This document shows, one piece after another, positions 21,418 through 33,515 of a stretch of 64,000 nucleotides of DNA. Source of the DNA: Pleurotus djamor (lineage: Eukaryota; Basidiomycota; Agaricomycetes; Agaricales; Pleurotaceae). Location of the stretch: NCBI GenBank assembly GCA_029747585.1, contig JAPEVF010000018.1, forward strand, positions 124,001 through 188,000, given 5' to 3'. Position 1 is the first letter of the stretch; each line of letters begins with the position of its first letter. The notes under the pieces are model-generated. The model saw only the letters and a program-made list of their open reading frames with translations, searched no databases and was not told where the DNA came from. The position numbers were made by a program, and so were the translations under genes.

Positions 21418-21729
21418 GATTGTTGGAATCGGCCAGCAAGTCGGGGAAGATGGCGATGAAGGAAACGACGATGNAGGAGACGCTACCAGATGTCAAATCT
21501 ATGACTTGGTCAAGAGGGGAAANGAAGGGGAATAAATATGAAGTTGGCTTACCTNGTTATAAGGACGTCCGANGCTGAGAAGTGAGTAGGGGAAAGTNAA
21601 GGAGAGAGAGGAATGTTATAGGGCCTTTTAAATGCTTGAAGGTAAAGACCACTACCGGAGGTTGTCAGTGAACTTCGTCGACGAATGTGACGAATATGGA
21701 AATGAACAATGGTGGACTAACGTGCTCAT

Positions 21730-21856
21730 GGGCCACATTCNTCCAAACGGTGGNCCAACTAAGCAATGGTCGAGGAAAGGAAAAAAACAAACAATGGGCG
21801 ACAATCGAGATCGGCCATCCATGGTCCACATTCGTCTGTACGGCAGCTTGATTTGG
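21730..21856 (-). promoter_or_regulatory. Paired 34-bp promoter motif of H copy 3
   Basis: Boxes at 21730-21763 (gggccacattcntccaaacg) and 21822-21856 (tggtccacattcgtctgtac) again start 92 bp apart. The protein-coding part of this copy is only about 58% identical to the others, so retention of box and spacing is notable. Confidence 0.55.
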
Positions 21857-21863
21857 TAATCGA

Positions 21864-22205
21864 GNAGGGTGAATGNTGCGGCTGGTACTGCCCACNNNNA
21901 GGATCGAGCACTGTTAAATGGGGCAGAAGGTCAGATTCTCGCACCTCCAAGAAGCACAGTGATTAGGCGAACAATGACTTCTTGGCTTAACGCCTGGTCA
22001 AACCATGATTTCATTAAACAGGTACCAATGCGGTACATACATGGCACATCCGTCAGTAGCCATTTCCATTGACGCCAATGTATGTCCCATCTTCAGTTCC
22101 ATGATGGTTCGGAGAGCCCTCTCTTCGGGGATCATGGTGTGCTTCCGGGGGAGGGATCGGAAGTATGAACTGATCAGCTTCAGGGCTGGGGGATGGGGGA
22201 TATGT
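21864..22205. other. Intergenic
   Basis: No gene is supported between the H3 upstream region and the stop of the zinc-finger gene. A short imperfect palindrome 'ggtaccaatgcggtac' is at 22020. Confidence 0.35.
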
Positions 22206-23502
22206 TCAAATGCTGATATGTTCAAATTCGGGGGGAATGACATACCCTCCGACAACCCGCAACACNTCGTCCAACAATCGTTCCTTATCTTCAACCAAAC
22301 GCGCGAGCTCAGCTTCANTGATTCTGAGCTCCTCCATCAACCCATCTTGTTGCTGTTTGGCATACTTGTACTTCGCCTTGGTTATCAAATACATTATTTG
22401 ATGGGGTGTTCGACCCATGATAGTCCCGGTAGATTCATCATACTGAGACCTCAGATGCGGGGGAATCTGGTCGAGGATGTCTAGAGGAGACGGCGGTCGG
22501 TTTATAGGCGGCAGGGAAAATGACGGAGACATGGGGTACGTGGACCTATATGAANCAAAACACAAAACATTACTATCAAGCGCACGAGNNAGACAAGGAC
22601 CAACTGACCCATGCCCATTCGTCGTATGCCCGTTCGCCCCACCGAAGTAGCTATTGCTATCCCCTCCCTCCAGCATTGATGCCCCTTCAATCTCTGAGGG
22701 TGTATGTGGTTCGACTTTGAACTGGCCGAACCCACCCCCTGGTGGATCCTGGTTCTTATTCGAAGAACGATGATTTGCTTCGTTGGTTACGTCCGATGGT
22801 CTGCCAGATGTCGAAGGGCCTGGATCATTCGCACCATTACGTTTTCTCTTTCGAGAACCCCCACGTCCCGGTGCGGGTGGCGAGATCGCATGCTGTAACC
22901 GCATATGCTTGGCCAACGCGTCTGAGCGAGTAAATGACTTGTCACACTCTGCGGTAGATGTAGAAAAAGAGAGAAGTGAAAGTTAGTCAAGTAACCGAGG
23001 ATTATTTGTTGGATAGGTACCTGGGAGTGTGCAGATAAACGGCTTCTCCCCTGTATGCGAACGGATGTGTGAAATAAGCGCAAACCGCGAAGTTTGAGCT
23101 AATCCACGCCTTGTACACGAAGCCCATTGACAAGAGTAGCTCGATTTATGCACGCCGATATGCTCTACATAGAAATCATCCATGAACATCCTATGGAATG
23201 AAGAATGTTTTCATGAAGAAAAGGACTTCACCGCTGTGTATATGCTCAATTAGCGTAGGCAAGTGTGTGTACACTTTCCCGCAACTGTCCCATTCACAGG
23301 TTACACTATCTTCGACGATAGGTTGTCCGTCGCCTCCCTCCGTGAAAAAATGATCAGGGGAGCTCGGAGGCGATATATCTTCNCCATGGATGGTCGTTTC
23401 AATCCAGGTTGTCCGGTTGGGTATCCGGAGCGGTGATTCTGAAGCTGAGGAGGGNGAGGACCTCGACGGGGAAGGCGAGCCACTGTATATGCTTCGTGCC
23501 AT
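22206..23502 (-). CDS. C2H2 zinc-finger protein, INO80 subunit Iec1-like
   Basis: ATG 23502 opens MARSIYSGSPSPSRS. Three C2H2 units follow: CEWDSCGKVYTHLPTLIEHIH, then CQWASCTRRGLAQTSRFALISHIRSH, then CTLPECDKSFTRSDALAKH (completed by MRLQH). Exon joints are clear: AGC G|gtgaag...ctatgtag|AG CAT, and CCA G|gtacct...accgcag|AG TGT. A basic KRKR patch follows. After a Pro/Ser-rich stretch the C-terminus reads PLDILDQIPPHLRSQYDE, MGRTPHQIMYLITKAKYKYA and a helical end. Combination of the three fingers with the YLITKAKYKYA block is what I recall of Iec1, a fungal INO80 chromatin-remodelling subunit. The zinc-finger call is firm, the Iec1 name less so. The intron near 22550-22615 contains N bases. 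Confidence 0.72.
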
Positions 23503-23788
23503 GGTCGTTGTTGTTGTTGTTGNNNNNNNNNNNNNNNNNNNNNNNNNNNNNNNNNNNNNNNNNNNNNNNNNNNNNNNNNNNNNNNNNNNNNNNNNNNNNN
23601 NNNNNNNNNNNNNNNNNNNNNNNNNNNNACGACAAGAGAATTCACTGAGTAGATACAAAGCAAGATACAAGTGTGTGGTAGTAATTGGAATACATGAACA
23701 AATTATATACGACTTGGTGATTGTAAATAGCGAATATCATTACGGTCATAAGATTCATTAGATAGAAAGGGCATCCCAGGGGAGGAGC
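23503..23788. other. Microsatellite edge and 106-base assembly gap
   Basis: A (GTT)n run at 23504-23522 leads directly into N at 23523-23628. The gap is thus probably an unresolved trinucleotide repeat in the 5' UTR of the zinc-finger gene. Downstream to 23788 is short intergenic DNA. Confidence 0.8.
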
Positions 23789-26209
23789 CTACAAGGCTTG
23801 ACCGACGACTACTTCGCAATGAACTTGGTCTTGATGGTGACCATCATCAAGGTGTTCGTCAAACAAGGTAGGGCCATCCACCGAGTGACGCAGNAAGACA
23901 TTTTCTGAGCTGGAGGGGGGTTGGGTGATCGGGGAGTCTGTCGTGGCAGGCAGTAGGGCTCGCTCAGAAACTTGTTCCTCTGCTTGATCGTTGGGCGGCT
24001 TCGGCAAAGACTTTGACTGAATTTCAGGGACTTCTTCTTGCGTCACAGGCGCATCCTGCACNGCTTCAACAGCAATGGAAGGTTCAAGTCCTGACGTGAC
24101 CTCTTCCGCGGACACGGGCGTCGCACGTTCAGCCANCTTTTCCACAACTTCCTGGGCGGTTGGAAGCGATTCAAGAACCGATAACGTATCAGACGTNGCA
24201 GGGCTACTGATTATAGGCGAATCCGAACTCGAACTCGATGTTGAATCCTCCCGCCTAATGTCAAGAATCGGTGCCCTGATATCAATAACAGGNTGCTCCT
24301 CATCCGCNAANTCACGACAAGNTGAATCAAGACCTCCAAGTCGGACTGGNTCCACGGGACTGCGTGTACACCCAAACGAGCGCCGATTGACCATCTTGGG
24401 TAGGGAAGGCATAGACGACTTCGTTTTGGGGTTGTGGAGCGACCGAACGTCCATACTNGCGCGAGCAAAGGACACTTCCTTCGGGCTGCTGAGGCANGAC
24501 ATGGGTGANGCGTCNAGNGCGGGCATNTATGGTTCTGGAGGTGGAACGCATACGCCGATGGATTTGAAGAGATCAAGGATCGGCGCGTGGTCTTGTGTCG
24601 TCTGCATACGATGAGCATAACTGCAGGTATTTCTAGNGATNNANAGGGAATAACNNAAGNTNAGCACACGAGNNNCTAANGGNCAANCGCGACANAACAG
24701 CACTTACCCAGGTCCNAAGACNAATTCNCCGCCAAGTTGACTCGTATCCCCTCCCTTCTCCCACAAGGGCANCCCAACTTTCAAGGCCCTCATCACGACC
24801 GCCACAAACCCTCCCATCTGNCCATGCTTCACATATTCCGCTGGTTCACCCNTCCTCCTCTTCTTCGACCCCTTTGCGATCGACCCCATACCCAAAGCCT
24901 TATACACCTTCAAACTGGGGTCCGCATACATGTCAAACGGCGTGTTGAACATCGCCTTGTACTTGTTGATAAGACTCGGGGANCCATTCCCAATGATGGC
25001 CAATCTCAACCCAGAGACCGCCAGTAAAGTTGGATCAACNATCCGCGATAGCTGTGCCATNTAGTCCTGGCACATCGGACACCAAAAGTGGCGAATAAAA
25101 ATTACGATGGTACGTTGCGATTCGAATAATGAAGAGAAGGAGACACGGATGCCGTTGGGAGCAATAATGGATTGTGCACCAGCACGAGCTATTTGATCGG
25201 GTGTAGGAAGTTTCCATTCAGGGTTCTGCGATGCAGGCGAAGGCGAGGAGGACGCGGGTGCACGGGAGGAGGATCCTACTGAGGTGTCGATAGATAATGG
25301 GGTAGAATAACCGGAAGTGGATGAGGAAAGCGGGGCATAGGATGTTGTTGAAGATTCTGAAGGTGATGGCACATGTACATAGGAATCCAACTCTGGAGGN
25401 GGCAAAATCGTCGTGTGTACAAGAGGCGAAAAAGAGGCGCGCTTTTGCTGGCGGACAAACGTACTCTCCGGNGAACCGTAGTAGTCTATTTCGGAACTCG
25501 TGGTAGAATCCGCTGTCTTGGGCCGTTGTCTAGAAAAGAGAAGCGTCGAATTGGCTTTTCGCTGACGTTTGGAAGGGGTTGGAATGGAATGCTCTTTGTT
25601 TGGTTGAGAAGGGANGCANTCTGCTGTCCGAGGACGAGAAGACGTTTGTGAGCTTATTTTCCGAGGCGGGGTGAAAAAATGGGAGGATCTTCCGCGAGGG
25701 CGGGTAGGGGAGAAGTCGAGCTCGCCATCGGTTCCACTGGCGCTGCTGTCATCGGCAACGAGGCTCGGTGGCTGATGGGGGCTCGGTAGAATTGCTGGTT
25801 CAAGCACAAACGACTGTTGGTGCCAAAAACCGTACGGAGAGTAGGACACTGGTGGATGGAAAGCAGCCACAGACTGCGAGCGTGTCCGATAATGACCCTC
25901 GCGTGCTGGCCTAGCATTCGACGATGATTTTGGCCTCGCTCCGTAGTAATCAGCCGTCGTCGGTGTACTCGGATAGATGCTCAGCACCGGGAGTTGCTGG
26001 GAAGTCGATTGCGATGCCAGATTATCGTGACTCCCCAGCTGAAAGGCAGCCCCAGAGCTCCTCGTCCTAAGTACCGAAAGAGGTGCAAACGGATCTGCAG
26101 GGTCGAGCTCTGGATACTTTTCGCGAAGGTCAAACGTTGGGGCAGGTTTGCGCTTTACACGATTGAGACGAGGAGTAGAGTCAGCGGAGGACGCCTCGGG
26201 GGCCATCAT
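23789..26209 (-). CDS. AhpC/TSA-type thioredoxin-fold protein with long disordered regions
   Basis: Two exons (26209-24708 and 24620-23789; 87-bp intron) give 777 residues. The first 330 are Ser/Pro/Thr-rich and probably disordered. The folded part starts near ELKLPTP-type 'WKLPTPDQIARAGAQS' and continues with TIVIFIRHFWCPMCQD, LAIIGN, FDMYADPSLKVYKALGMGS and GGFVAVVMRALK, ending at a GYAHRMQTTQDHAPI block across the intron. This is the AhpC/TSA_2 (PRXL2-like) group, with a CPMC motif where peroxiredoxins carry the active cysteine. The last 230 residues are again low-complexity and acidic. A redox role is expected from the CxxC, but the substrate is unknown. Several codons contain N. Confidence 0.8.
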
Positions 26210-26280
26210 GGTGGTGGTGGTGAGAGAGAGAGCTGCTAGTAGCCAGCAGCAGCAGTCCCAGAGAGGATTCAGAGGATCAG

Positions 26281-26818
26281 GATACCTTCACGCGTGGGGG
26301 GTTTATCAAGGAGGACCATGCGTTGTCGCGTTGGTCCTTATGAATTCTAGCATATGGATCGCAGGCTGGGAAGGGAACCACACGTGCTTGTCCTCGAATG
26401 CTGTCTTGATAAGTAAAGTGTCCATTATGGTCGTCGTCACTGTAACTCTGGCCGCTAGTCGTTGAGCTAGAGCTTGTGCTAAAATGACGGGAAGAGAGAA
26501 GGAATGTTTGTTCGGAGCGCACGTAGCCATGGAACGTTGGGATATCCGCCATGCAACCGAGAACCACATGCACATCCTCCCACTTGGTCGCTGCATGCCT
26601 CGATGTGTTTCAGGATCTGGTGGCAACCACATTCGTCAAGTACAAGCGGGTTGCCCACTTTCATATGTTTCTTCCAATCGTTTCTCGGAGATCCTTGCTA
26701 ACCAACTTTTCAGCGCATATGTACTAGCATTCGACGCCACGTCAATCCTGCTTCCAGTCGGACTGTCGGTATGCTCAGACTCCTGATTTTGTACTGGCGG
26801 AGGAAGGTGACTGTGCAC
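26281..26818 (-). other. Possible minus-strand gene remnant or unresolved gene
   Basis: On the minus strand two coding-like stretches adjoin. One is at 26818-26660, reading ESEHTDSPTGSRIDVAS and KSWLARISEKRLEETYE. The other lies at 26600-26281, in a frame ending RIHKDQRDNAWSSLINP. No ATG opens the first, and the joint is not settled. It has no recognised family. It may be exons of a small gene, or chance. Confidence 0.22.
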
Positions 26819-27894
26819 TACTTACTACAAGCCTGAACAAGGACTGATCGTCTCGAATGTATCCATTCATCTTCGAGCCATTGTGGCCGCGTTGGTCCGA
26901 AGCTCTACCTGACGATTTGGCAAGACTACAGTGAAGTCGACAGGTCAACGATACAGCTCTAAATTAATTGCTTGTATTACCTCATGGCTAGTACTTTATG
27001 GACATTATCTTGTCCCTTACTTAATCGCCTACTCATTGAGGACCCCTAGGTAATGGAAGTTCGGAGACGGCAGAACCACTGATACAATCTTTCCAAGTTC
27101 TACCACTGACAGCATCCCAATCCAGAGCCTGTTCGCCGACGGCTATAAAATTTGTCGGTAGAGGGCCTGATGTATCCATGTCTGGAGAAAAAGCCAGCGC
27201 GAGGTGATAATGCTAGCATCGTCGTCGTCGTGGAAGGCAAGTGGAAGAGAAGCATTCAAATAAGCGCCCATTTCAAATTCTGTACCACTTCTGTACCACC
27301 GCAAACCTCCGCAAATTCATATTTTCTAGTCATATCTTTTGGAATGAGCCCAGAAGAGATGGACGGGAGTGAGCTTTGTTTTTGCTCTCAAAATTGACAC
27401 TTACGGAGCTCCCTACTCACTTTTTCCCCCCATTTTTCTCAGATATGTATCGAGGACTATCATTGGTCAAGCGGCACAACTACAATTGACAGCCACAGGT
27501 CTATGCGTTGCTGAACATACTCAACCCATGAGCCTACCTGCCTGTGCTGCGCTTTTCTGTGCTTCCAAATCCACATACTTCGATTAACACCACACGTTTC
27601 TTCCGCGTTCTTTGGTTGATCGAAAGCACTCTACGGCAGTGAACACTTGACTCCTGTTCTTTCACCGGCACCGTATCAATGTTCTTAGCTCGACCACACT
27701 CAATTGATCACTATTCACACTGCACCGACTATATTGGGGTCATCTTGAACCTTATCGTGGTGTCCCATGAATTCACAATGAGGCATTGGGGGTCTTGCTC
27801 GTTCCGTTAAAGGACTACCGATTCCTGTGTGGTCTTCTCATTGAAATCGTCTACATCATTGAACTTTGCCTCCCTCAGTATCATAGCCTTTGAT
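26819..27894. other. Intergenic
   Basis: I find no convincing gene, repeat or RNA. It separates the minus-strand pair from the plus-strand GTPase cluster. Confidence 0.4.
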
Positions 27895-29217
27895 ATGCAG
27901 AACACCGGCCCCCTTCAAGATGATGTCCTAATCGCGTGAGTCGCACTTGGACAGACTCGTGCAACATACCTGACTCGCAGCGTTTTCAGAGTGATGGGTG
28001 CGACAGGAAGCGGGAAAACAACGGTAAGATGCTCGTATATCTGAAGGGGGCCAAACCCGTTCTTATGTCTCTCAAACAAGTTCATCAATCTAGCCAGCGG
28101 TGACTCACTTCGAGTTGGTGCAGGCTTACGTTCCTGTACCAGCGAAGTCCAAGTTTCAAAGCCTGTCCAATTGGACGGACGCAGAGCGTTCCTCGTAGAT
28201 ACTCCTGGCTTCGATGACACCTCCATGAGCGATACCGACGTCCTGGGCATGATATCTGCATTCCTAGCGGCCTCGTAAGTAAACCCCTCCCTCTCCTCTC
28301 GATCTTTTGCAATAATCGACTCATGAGTTCTCTTCCAAAGTTACTCGCAGGGTAAAAAGCTCTCCGGTGTCATCTACATGCACCGCATCTCTGACTTCAG
28401 AATGGGAGGGTTATCAACTCGTAACCTTCGAATGGTCAAAGAGTTATGCGGAGAAAAGACTCTCAAGAATCTGGTTCTCGTCACCAATATGTGGGGAGAG
28501 GTGTCCCCCACCGTGGGCGAGCAACGCGAACGGGAATTGGCTACCGACGCGTTGTTCTTCAAACCTGCTATTGATAAAGGTGCCCAGCTTCTGCGAAACT
28601 ACAACGAGCGCGGGAGCGTCATGGAGATCATCACTCATATCGCCAAGAATCACCCATTGACTCTTCGCATCCAGCGTGAGCTGGTGGATGAGGGCATGTC
28701 ATTATCTCAGACAGCTGCTGGCACGGAGCTGAATAGAGAGCTACAAGCGTTGGTCGAGAAGCATCAAGTTGAACTTCGTGAACTCCGCGAGGAGATGGCC
28801 GAAGGTTAGTCAACCCATGNCCCCCCTTCGGTCTCATTCACTTAATTCACGCCATTGCATTGTTATGTAGCTCTAAAAAACAAGGAAGAGGAACTGCGAA
28901 CTGAACTAGGTGCCGAAATAACCAAGCTCCAAGCCGAAACCGACCGCATCCGCAATGACGCAGCCAACATGGCATCCATGTATGAATCCCAAAAGGCTTA
29001 CATGGAACTCCAGATGCAACAGATGAATGACACTGCCGAAGCGAATCGGAACGCACTGGTTGCAGAATATGAGGGAAAGTTGCAGGAGATGGAGAACAAG
29101 ATTCAGCAGGGAACGAATAGCGCAGAGCTTACGAAGTTGAGAGCGCAGATTCTCACTTTGGAGAAGCAGATCGCGGAGAAGCCTCGAGGGGGCGGTGGAG
29201 GATGCATCATTCTATAG
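27895..29217 (+). CDS. AIG1-like GTPase G1 with coiled coil and CaaX-like end
   Basis: About 360 residues come from six exons. MQNTGPLQDDVLIA joins VMGATGSGKTT (P-loop, G1) across an intron after 27938. Next come FINLASG...LRSCTSEVQ, LVDTPGFDDT (switch II, G3), GVIYMHRISDFRMGG, and LVTNMWGEV in the G4 position. This matches the P-loop GTPases annotated in mushrooms as AIG1-type or 'G domain' proteins. The C-terminal third is a long charged coiled coil ending GGGGGCIIL, where CIIL fits a prenylation box favouring geranylgeranylation. It is likely a membrane-attached self-assembling GTPase; the process it serves is unknown. It is the most distinct member of the cluster. Confidence 0.86.
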
Positions 29218-29548
29218 GACAATCACTTGGTACCGCATTTCACAGAACACCTTATGCTCCCCTCTTGTTTCCTTGGCTCTTCCCTCATACTCATGATCAG
29301 ATGTGAAGTCTTTGTCGTAAGCCCTCATGCATAATGTACCTTACGCAGTTCAATTGATTGCGGCGTGAAGGAGTATATACTGCCGTCACTCTGTGCCTTT
29401 GCCTCCTGTTCCGTTTCTCAGCGTGCACTCCGAACAGCTTTCTTTCAAGTCAAGTCAGGGATCACCGAGTCGATAACTTCATATTACTGCCTACTCGCCG
29501 ACGCAATCTTGATCATGAGCACTGGCGGAATCATACCTCGACAATCGC

Positions 29549-29555
29549 TTATATA
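29549..29555 (+). promoter_or_regulatory. TATA box of GTPase G2
   Basis: The sequence 'cttatatagg' lies 77 bp before ATG 29632. G3 has the equivalent 'cttatatacg' at 31848. Confidence 0.5.
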
Positions 29556-29631
29556 GGCGACTCTACAAATTGAGAGCTGTGGTCAAAACACCAACTCATC
29601 CACTCTACGTACCTTCCAGACCTTATTGACA

Positions 29632-31272
29632 ATGCGCATTTGCAACTTTCCTCTGAAGCTCATCATGGGCCTCATGATTCCATCCACTTTCCTGACAGGC
29701 GATCAGACCAACGTTGCTATATCGGGGCATTTCTTTACCTCACGCTCAATGTATGCCAGATTCTCACTTCTCAATTCCGCGGAACTCGTGCTCATGTCTT
29801 CATTCACTAGAGGTGTGATGGGGCACGTCGTACATCATATGAAGCCCGAGTGCGTCCACACAATAGACCAATCGTAATCGCAGGAGCTTCTAATGTCGTC
29901 CTCAGAGAGATCCACAGCGATTCTCCCTTCGAGAATGACAGCGCAGACGTACTCATAGCGTGAGTTAAGTCGTTTAACCGCGGAGCAAAATGACTCACAT
30001 CCACGCAACAACAGCGTTATGGGAGCAACGGGGAGCGGGAAGACCACGGTATAGGAGTCAAAGCGTCAACGCCCACGAAAGTGTATGCTGATGAAAGTCG
30101 TTTTCTAGTTCATCAACAAAGTCAGTGGCTCCGAACTTCGCGTAGGCCAAGGTCTCCGGTCATGTACCACGTCCGTTCAGTTGTCCAAGTCATTTGAACT
30201 GGATGGTCGCACGGTGACTTTGATCGATACACCTGGTTTCGATGATACAACGAAGAGCGATACGGATGTGCTGACAATGGTCGCGGCCTTCCTTGCAACC
30301 ATGTGAGCATGAATAAACTTTTCTTGCACTTCCACATGATTGGATGTTGATGCTTTTCTGACGAAGGTATGAGAAGAACGCGACGCTCGCAGGTGTCATC
30401 TACATGCACAGAATTTCTGATTTTCGTATGGGGGGTATCTCGACTCGCAACTTCAAGATGTTCCGTAAACTGTGTGGGGAGGCCACTTTGCGCAACGTCG
30501 TCCTTGTCTCCAATATGTGGGGGGAAGTCTCCCCAGCGATCGGTGCAGCACGAGAAAGGGAACTCGCAGAACAGGATGTATTTTTCAAGCCAGTCTTGGA
30601 TAAAGGAGCCCAGTTCCTTCGACACGACAATACCATGGAAGGTGCACAGGCGATCCTAAGCTCTATCATCAATAACCATCCCATCATCCTGAAGATCCAG
30701 AGGGAGCTCGTGGATGAGCAGATGGACATTTCCGAGACGGCCGCTGGAGAAGAGCTAGGGCACGAACTGAACGAGCTGAGCAAGAAGTACCGTGTAGAAC
30801 TCAAGCAGCTTGAAGCTGACATGCAAGAAGGTGAGTCCAGAGTATTTCGTGTATACCTACCCAGCATCTTGAAACGATGGGTTACTCAGCTCTGAATGCC
30901 AAGGATGAGGAGACGAAGCAGGAGATTGAAAGAGAGACAGAGAGATTGACCGCGGAGATGACCAGAGTCCAGAACGAGTCCGAGCGGCTAGCTTCGGCCT
31001 ACAATGAAGAACGGGCTAGGGTCGAAGCCAGAATGAAGGAGATGGAGAGCAAGGCCAGAGAAGAGAACGAACGGCTTCAAGCTGACTACCAGAGGCGAAT
31101 GGAAGGAATGAGCGAGCGCCTCCAGAAGGTACAGGATACAAGCTCCAAAGAGAGGAGTGAGTTGATGAACGCGATGCATCAACTACAGCAGCAAAACGCA
31201 GACCTGGCGAGGAGACAGTCGAGGGGTGGTGGATTGTTTACGAAGATTGGGCGGTTTATTGATTCCCTCTGA
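29632..31272 (+). CDS. AIG1-like GTPase G2 with coiled coil and amphipathic end
   Basis: The start is ATG 29632, which reads in frame to SRSM|CDGARRTSYEARVRP across a 62-bp intron (29749-about 29811) and on to DSADVLIA|VMGATGSGKTT. This 5' part is less sure than the rest. Core motifs are the P-loop, LIDTPGFDDT, GVIYMHRISDFRMGG and LVSNMWGEVSP. The tail is a charged coiled coil (EETKQEIERETERL onward) ending RGGGLFTKIGRFIDSL with no cysteine. The end forms a short amphipathic helix that could bind membrane without lipid. Closest relative in the window is G3. Cellular role unknown. Confidence 0.82.
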
Positions 31273-31848
31273 GAGTATCCTATGCCATTACCATATATCA
31301 TATTTTAGTTCAGCAATTTTCCTGAAAAAAGGTTGGGGGAGTTAAGCTTTATATCGTCCACCGCAGAAAACGCTGTGAATCGCGAGAAGCAATTCACTCC
31401 CTTCCTCAGAGTTGCCAGTCATATGCCTCTGAAATGATGAGTTGGCTGATATTTTCAAGGATTTGAGAGACGCCTATAAGCTCGAAGACGTTCCTAAAGG
31501 TCCAACTAAGCGTGGACTGAGTCACAGTGTGAATCAAGTGCGAATCTGGGATAGGTTGGGATCGAGGTCGCGGAGTCAAAAAATGCTCAGCCACAGATGA
31601 AATTTAGGAGGCCGCGCCACTTCACAACTTTACGGACGAACCAGATCGCCCAATTCCAACCCAATTCCGTGCACATTCACTTCGGACAGCTTTTTGTCAC
31701 GTCAGATAAGCTGTGAAGAGTACATGGAAGGTCACCGGTCGATTCCTACATCTTCCATAGATCTCAGACTCATGGCCAATATCCCGTTGCATCAACACGC
31801 TGGACAAGGGCCGAAGCATCATGTCCACATGTGCCCCGTCCCAACGAC

Positions 31849-31855
31849 TTATATA
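31849..31855 (+). promoter_or_regulatory. TATA box of GTPase G3
   Basis: The sequence 'cttatatacg' lies 65 bp before ATG 31914, a layout like that of G2. Confidence 0.5.
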
Positions 31856-31913
31856 CGCATATCTAGGACGCTTGAGGAACCGACATTAGCCGCAACAAAC
31901 GCCTCTCACAAAG

Positions 31914-33515
31914 ATGTCTTACTTTTCGACACGCACAACGGGTGCTCAGGGCATGGCATATCGCCAGGAGCCTGAGCGCCGGTATTCTGTACCCTCCCGG
32001 GCTCCTGGGGGTGTAAGTCATTCTGTGTGGCTTCTTCGAAAATATGGCCCAATATTGACGAATATTTCTTTGAAAATAGCAGGTGCGAAGGTGCGTCCCG
32101 AAGATGTAATTCTCGGTAACCGAGGCTAATGGTCTTCGAAGAGAAACCTGGCGCGATTATTCCGTCGAGAAAGAACATCAAGAGGTCCTCATTGCGTAAG
32201 TGACTTTGCTTTCTCGCTGACCGCCATGCGTTGATTGTTCTGGGCATCGCTTGATAACAGTGTCATGGGAGCGACAGGAAGCGGAAAGACCACGGTATGC
32301 TCTGCCACGCTCTGTGTCAAGTCTAGCCGTTCACGCGTTCACACTCTACTAGTTCATAAACAAAGTCAGTGGTTCCGAGCTCCGTATTGGGAGAGGCCTC
32401 CAGTCGTGCACCACGGCGGTCCAACTTTCCAAGCCGTTTGAGCTCGATGATCGTTGGGTGACTTTGATCGACACGCCTGGGTTCGATGATACCACGAAAA
32501 GCGATACCGATGTGTTGACAATGATTGCGGCTTTCCTTGCGAGCACGTACGCAAAAGTTCCTTGGCTGTTCATAAATGCGACTCGATGCTAACTTTCGAC
32601 GTAGCTATGAGAAAGGGGCGACGCTCGCAGGAGTCATCTACATGCACAGAATCTCCGATTTTCGCATGGGAGGTATTTCAACCCGCAACTTCAAGATGTT
32701 CCGGAAGTTGTGCGGAGAGACCACTCTGCGCAACGTCGTCCTCGTCTCCAATATGTGGGGTGAGGTTGCCCCAGAGCTGGGCGAAGCACGAGAAAGAGAG
32801 CTGGCCACACAGGAAATGTTTTTCAAGCCGGTTTTAGACAAGGGAGCTCAGTTCCTTCGACACGACAATACCACGGAGGGCGCGCAGGCGATCCTGTGCC
32901 ACATCACACGAAACCAACCTATCGCTTTGAGAATCCAGAACGAACTCGTGGACGAGAAAAAGGACATCTCGGAGACAGCAGCAGGAGAAGAGTTGGGGCG
33001 CGAGCTCAATGAGCAGACCAAGAAATATCGCGCGGAGCTCAAGCAACTTGAAGCAGAGATGCAAGAGGGTAAGCATTGGACGTCTGACGGCGACAAGTCG
33101 CATCGCAAAAATCTGATCCCATTTTTACCCAGCTCTCAGGACCAAGGACGAAGAAACCAAAGAAGAAATTGAAAGGGAGACAGGGAAGTTGAAGGCGGAG
33201 ATGACCAGGGTCCAGAACGACTCACAGCGTCTAGCTTCTACGTACAATGAAGAACGTGCAAGACTCGAAGCTCGGATGCAGGAGATGGAGAAAAGGGCCA
33301 AAGAAGAGAACGAGCGCCTTGAATCCAACTACCAAATGCAGATGAGAGGAATGACGGAGCGCCTTCAGTCAGCACAGGAAATGAGCACCAGAGAGAGGAA
33401 TGAACTGATGAACACAATGCATCGACTTCAACAGCAGAATGCAGAGCTAGCGAGAAAGAAATCCAGAGGCGGATTGTTCACGAAGATTGGCCAGTTTCTC
33501 GATTCCATTTTTTGA
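31914..33515 (+). CDS. AIG1-like GTPase G3 with coiled coil and amphipathic end
   Basis: ATG 31914 opens MSYFSTRTTGAQGMAYRQ. Short exons follow (AGAKVRPEDVIL, then ETWRDYSVEKEHQEVLIA) before the P-loop VMGATGSGKTT at about 32262. The G domain shows LIDTPGFDDTTKSDTDVL, GVIYMHRISDFRMGG and LVSNMWGEVAP. The coiled coil is interrupted by one intron (33068-33133) and ends GGLFTKIGQFLDSIF, matching G2. Overall about 80% similar to G2 from the P-loop onward, so the two are recent tandem duplicates. No prenylation box is present. Confidence 0.87.

Noticed and set aside
23399..23761. Open frames crossing the 106-base N run
   Set aside because: They exist only because N is read through as unknown residues.
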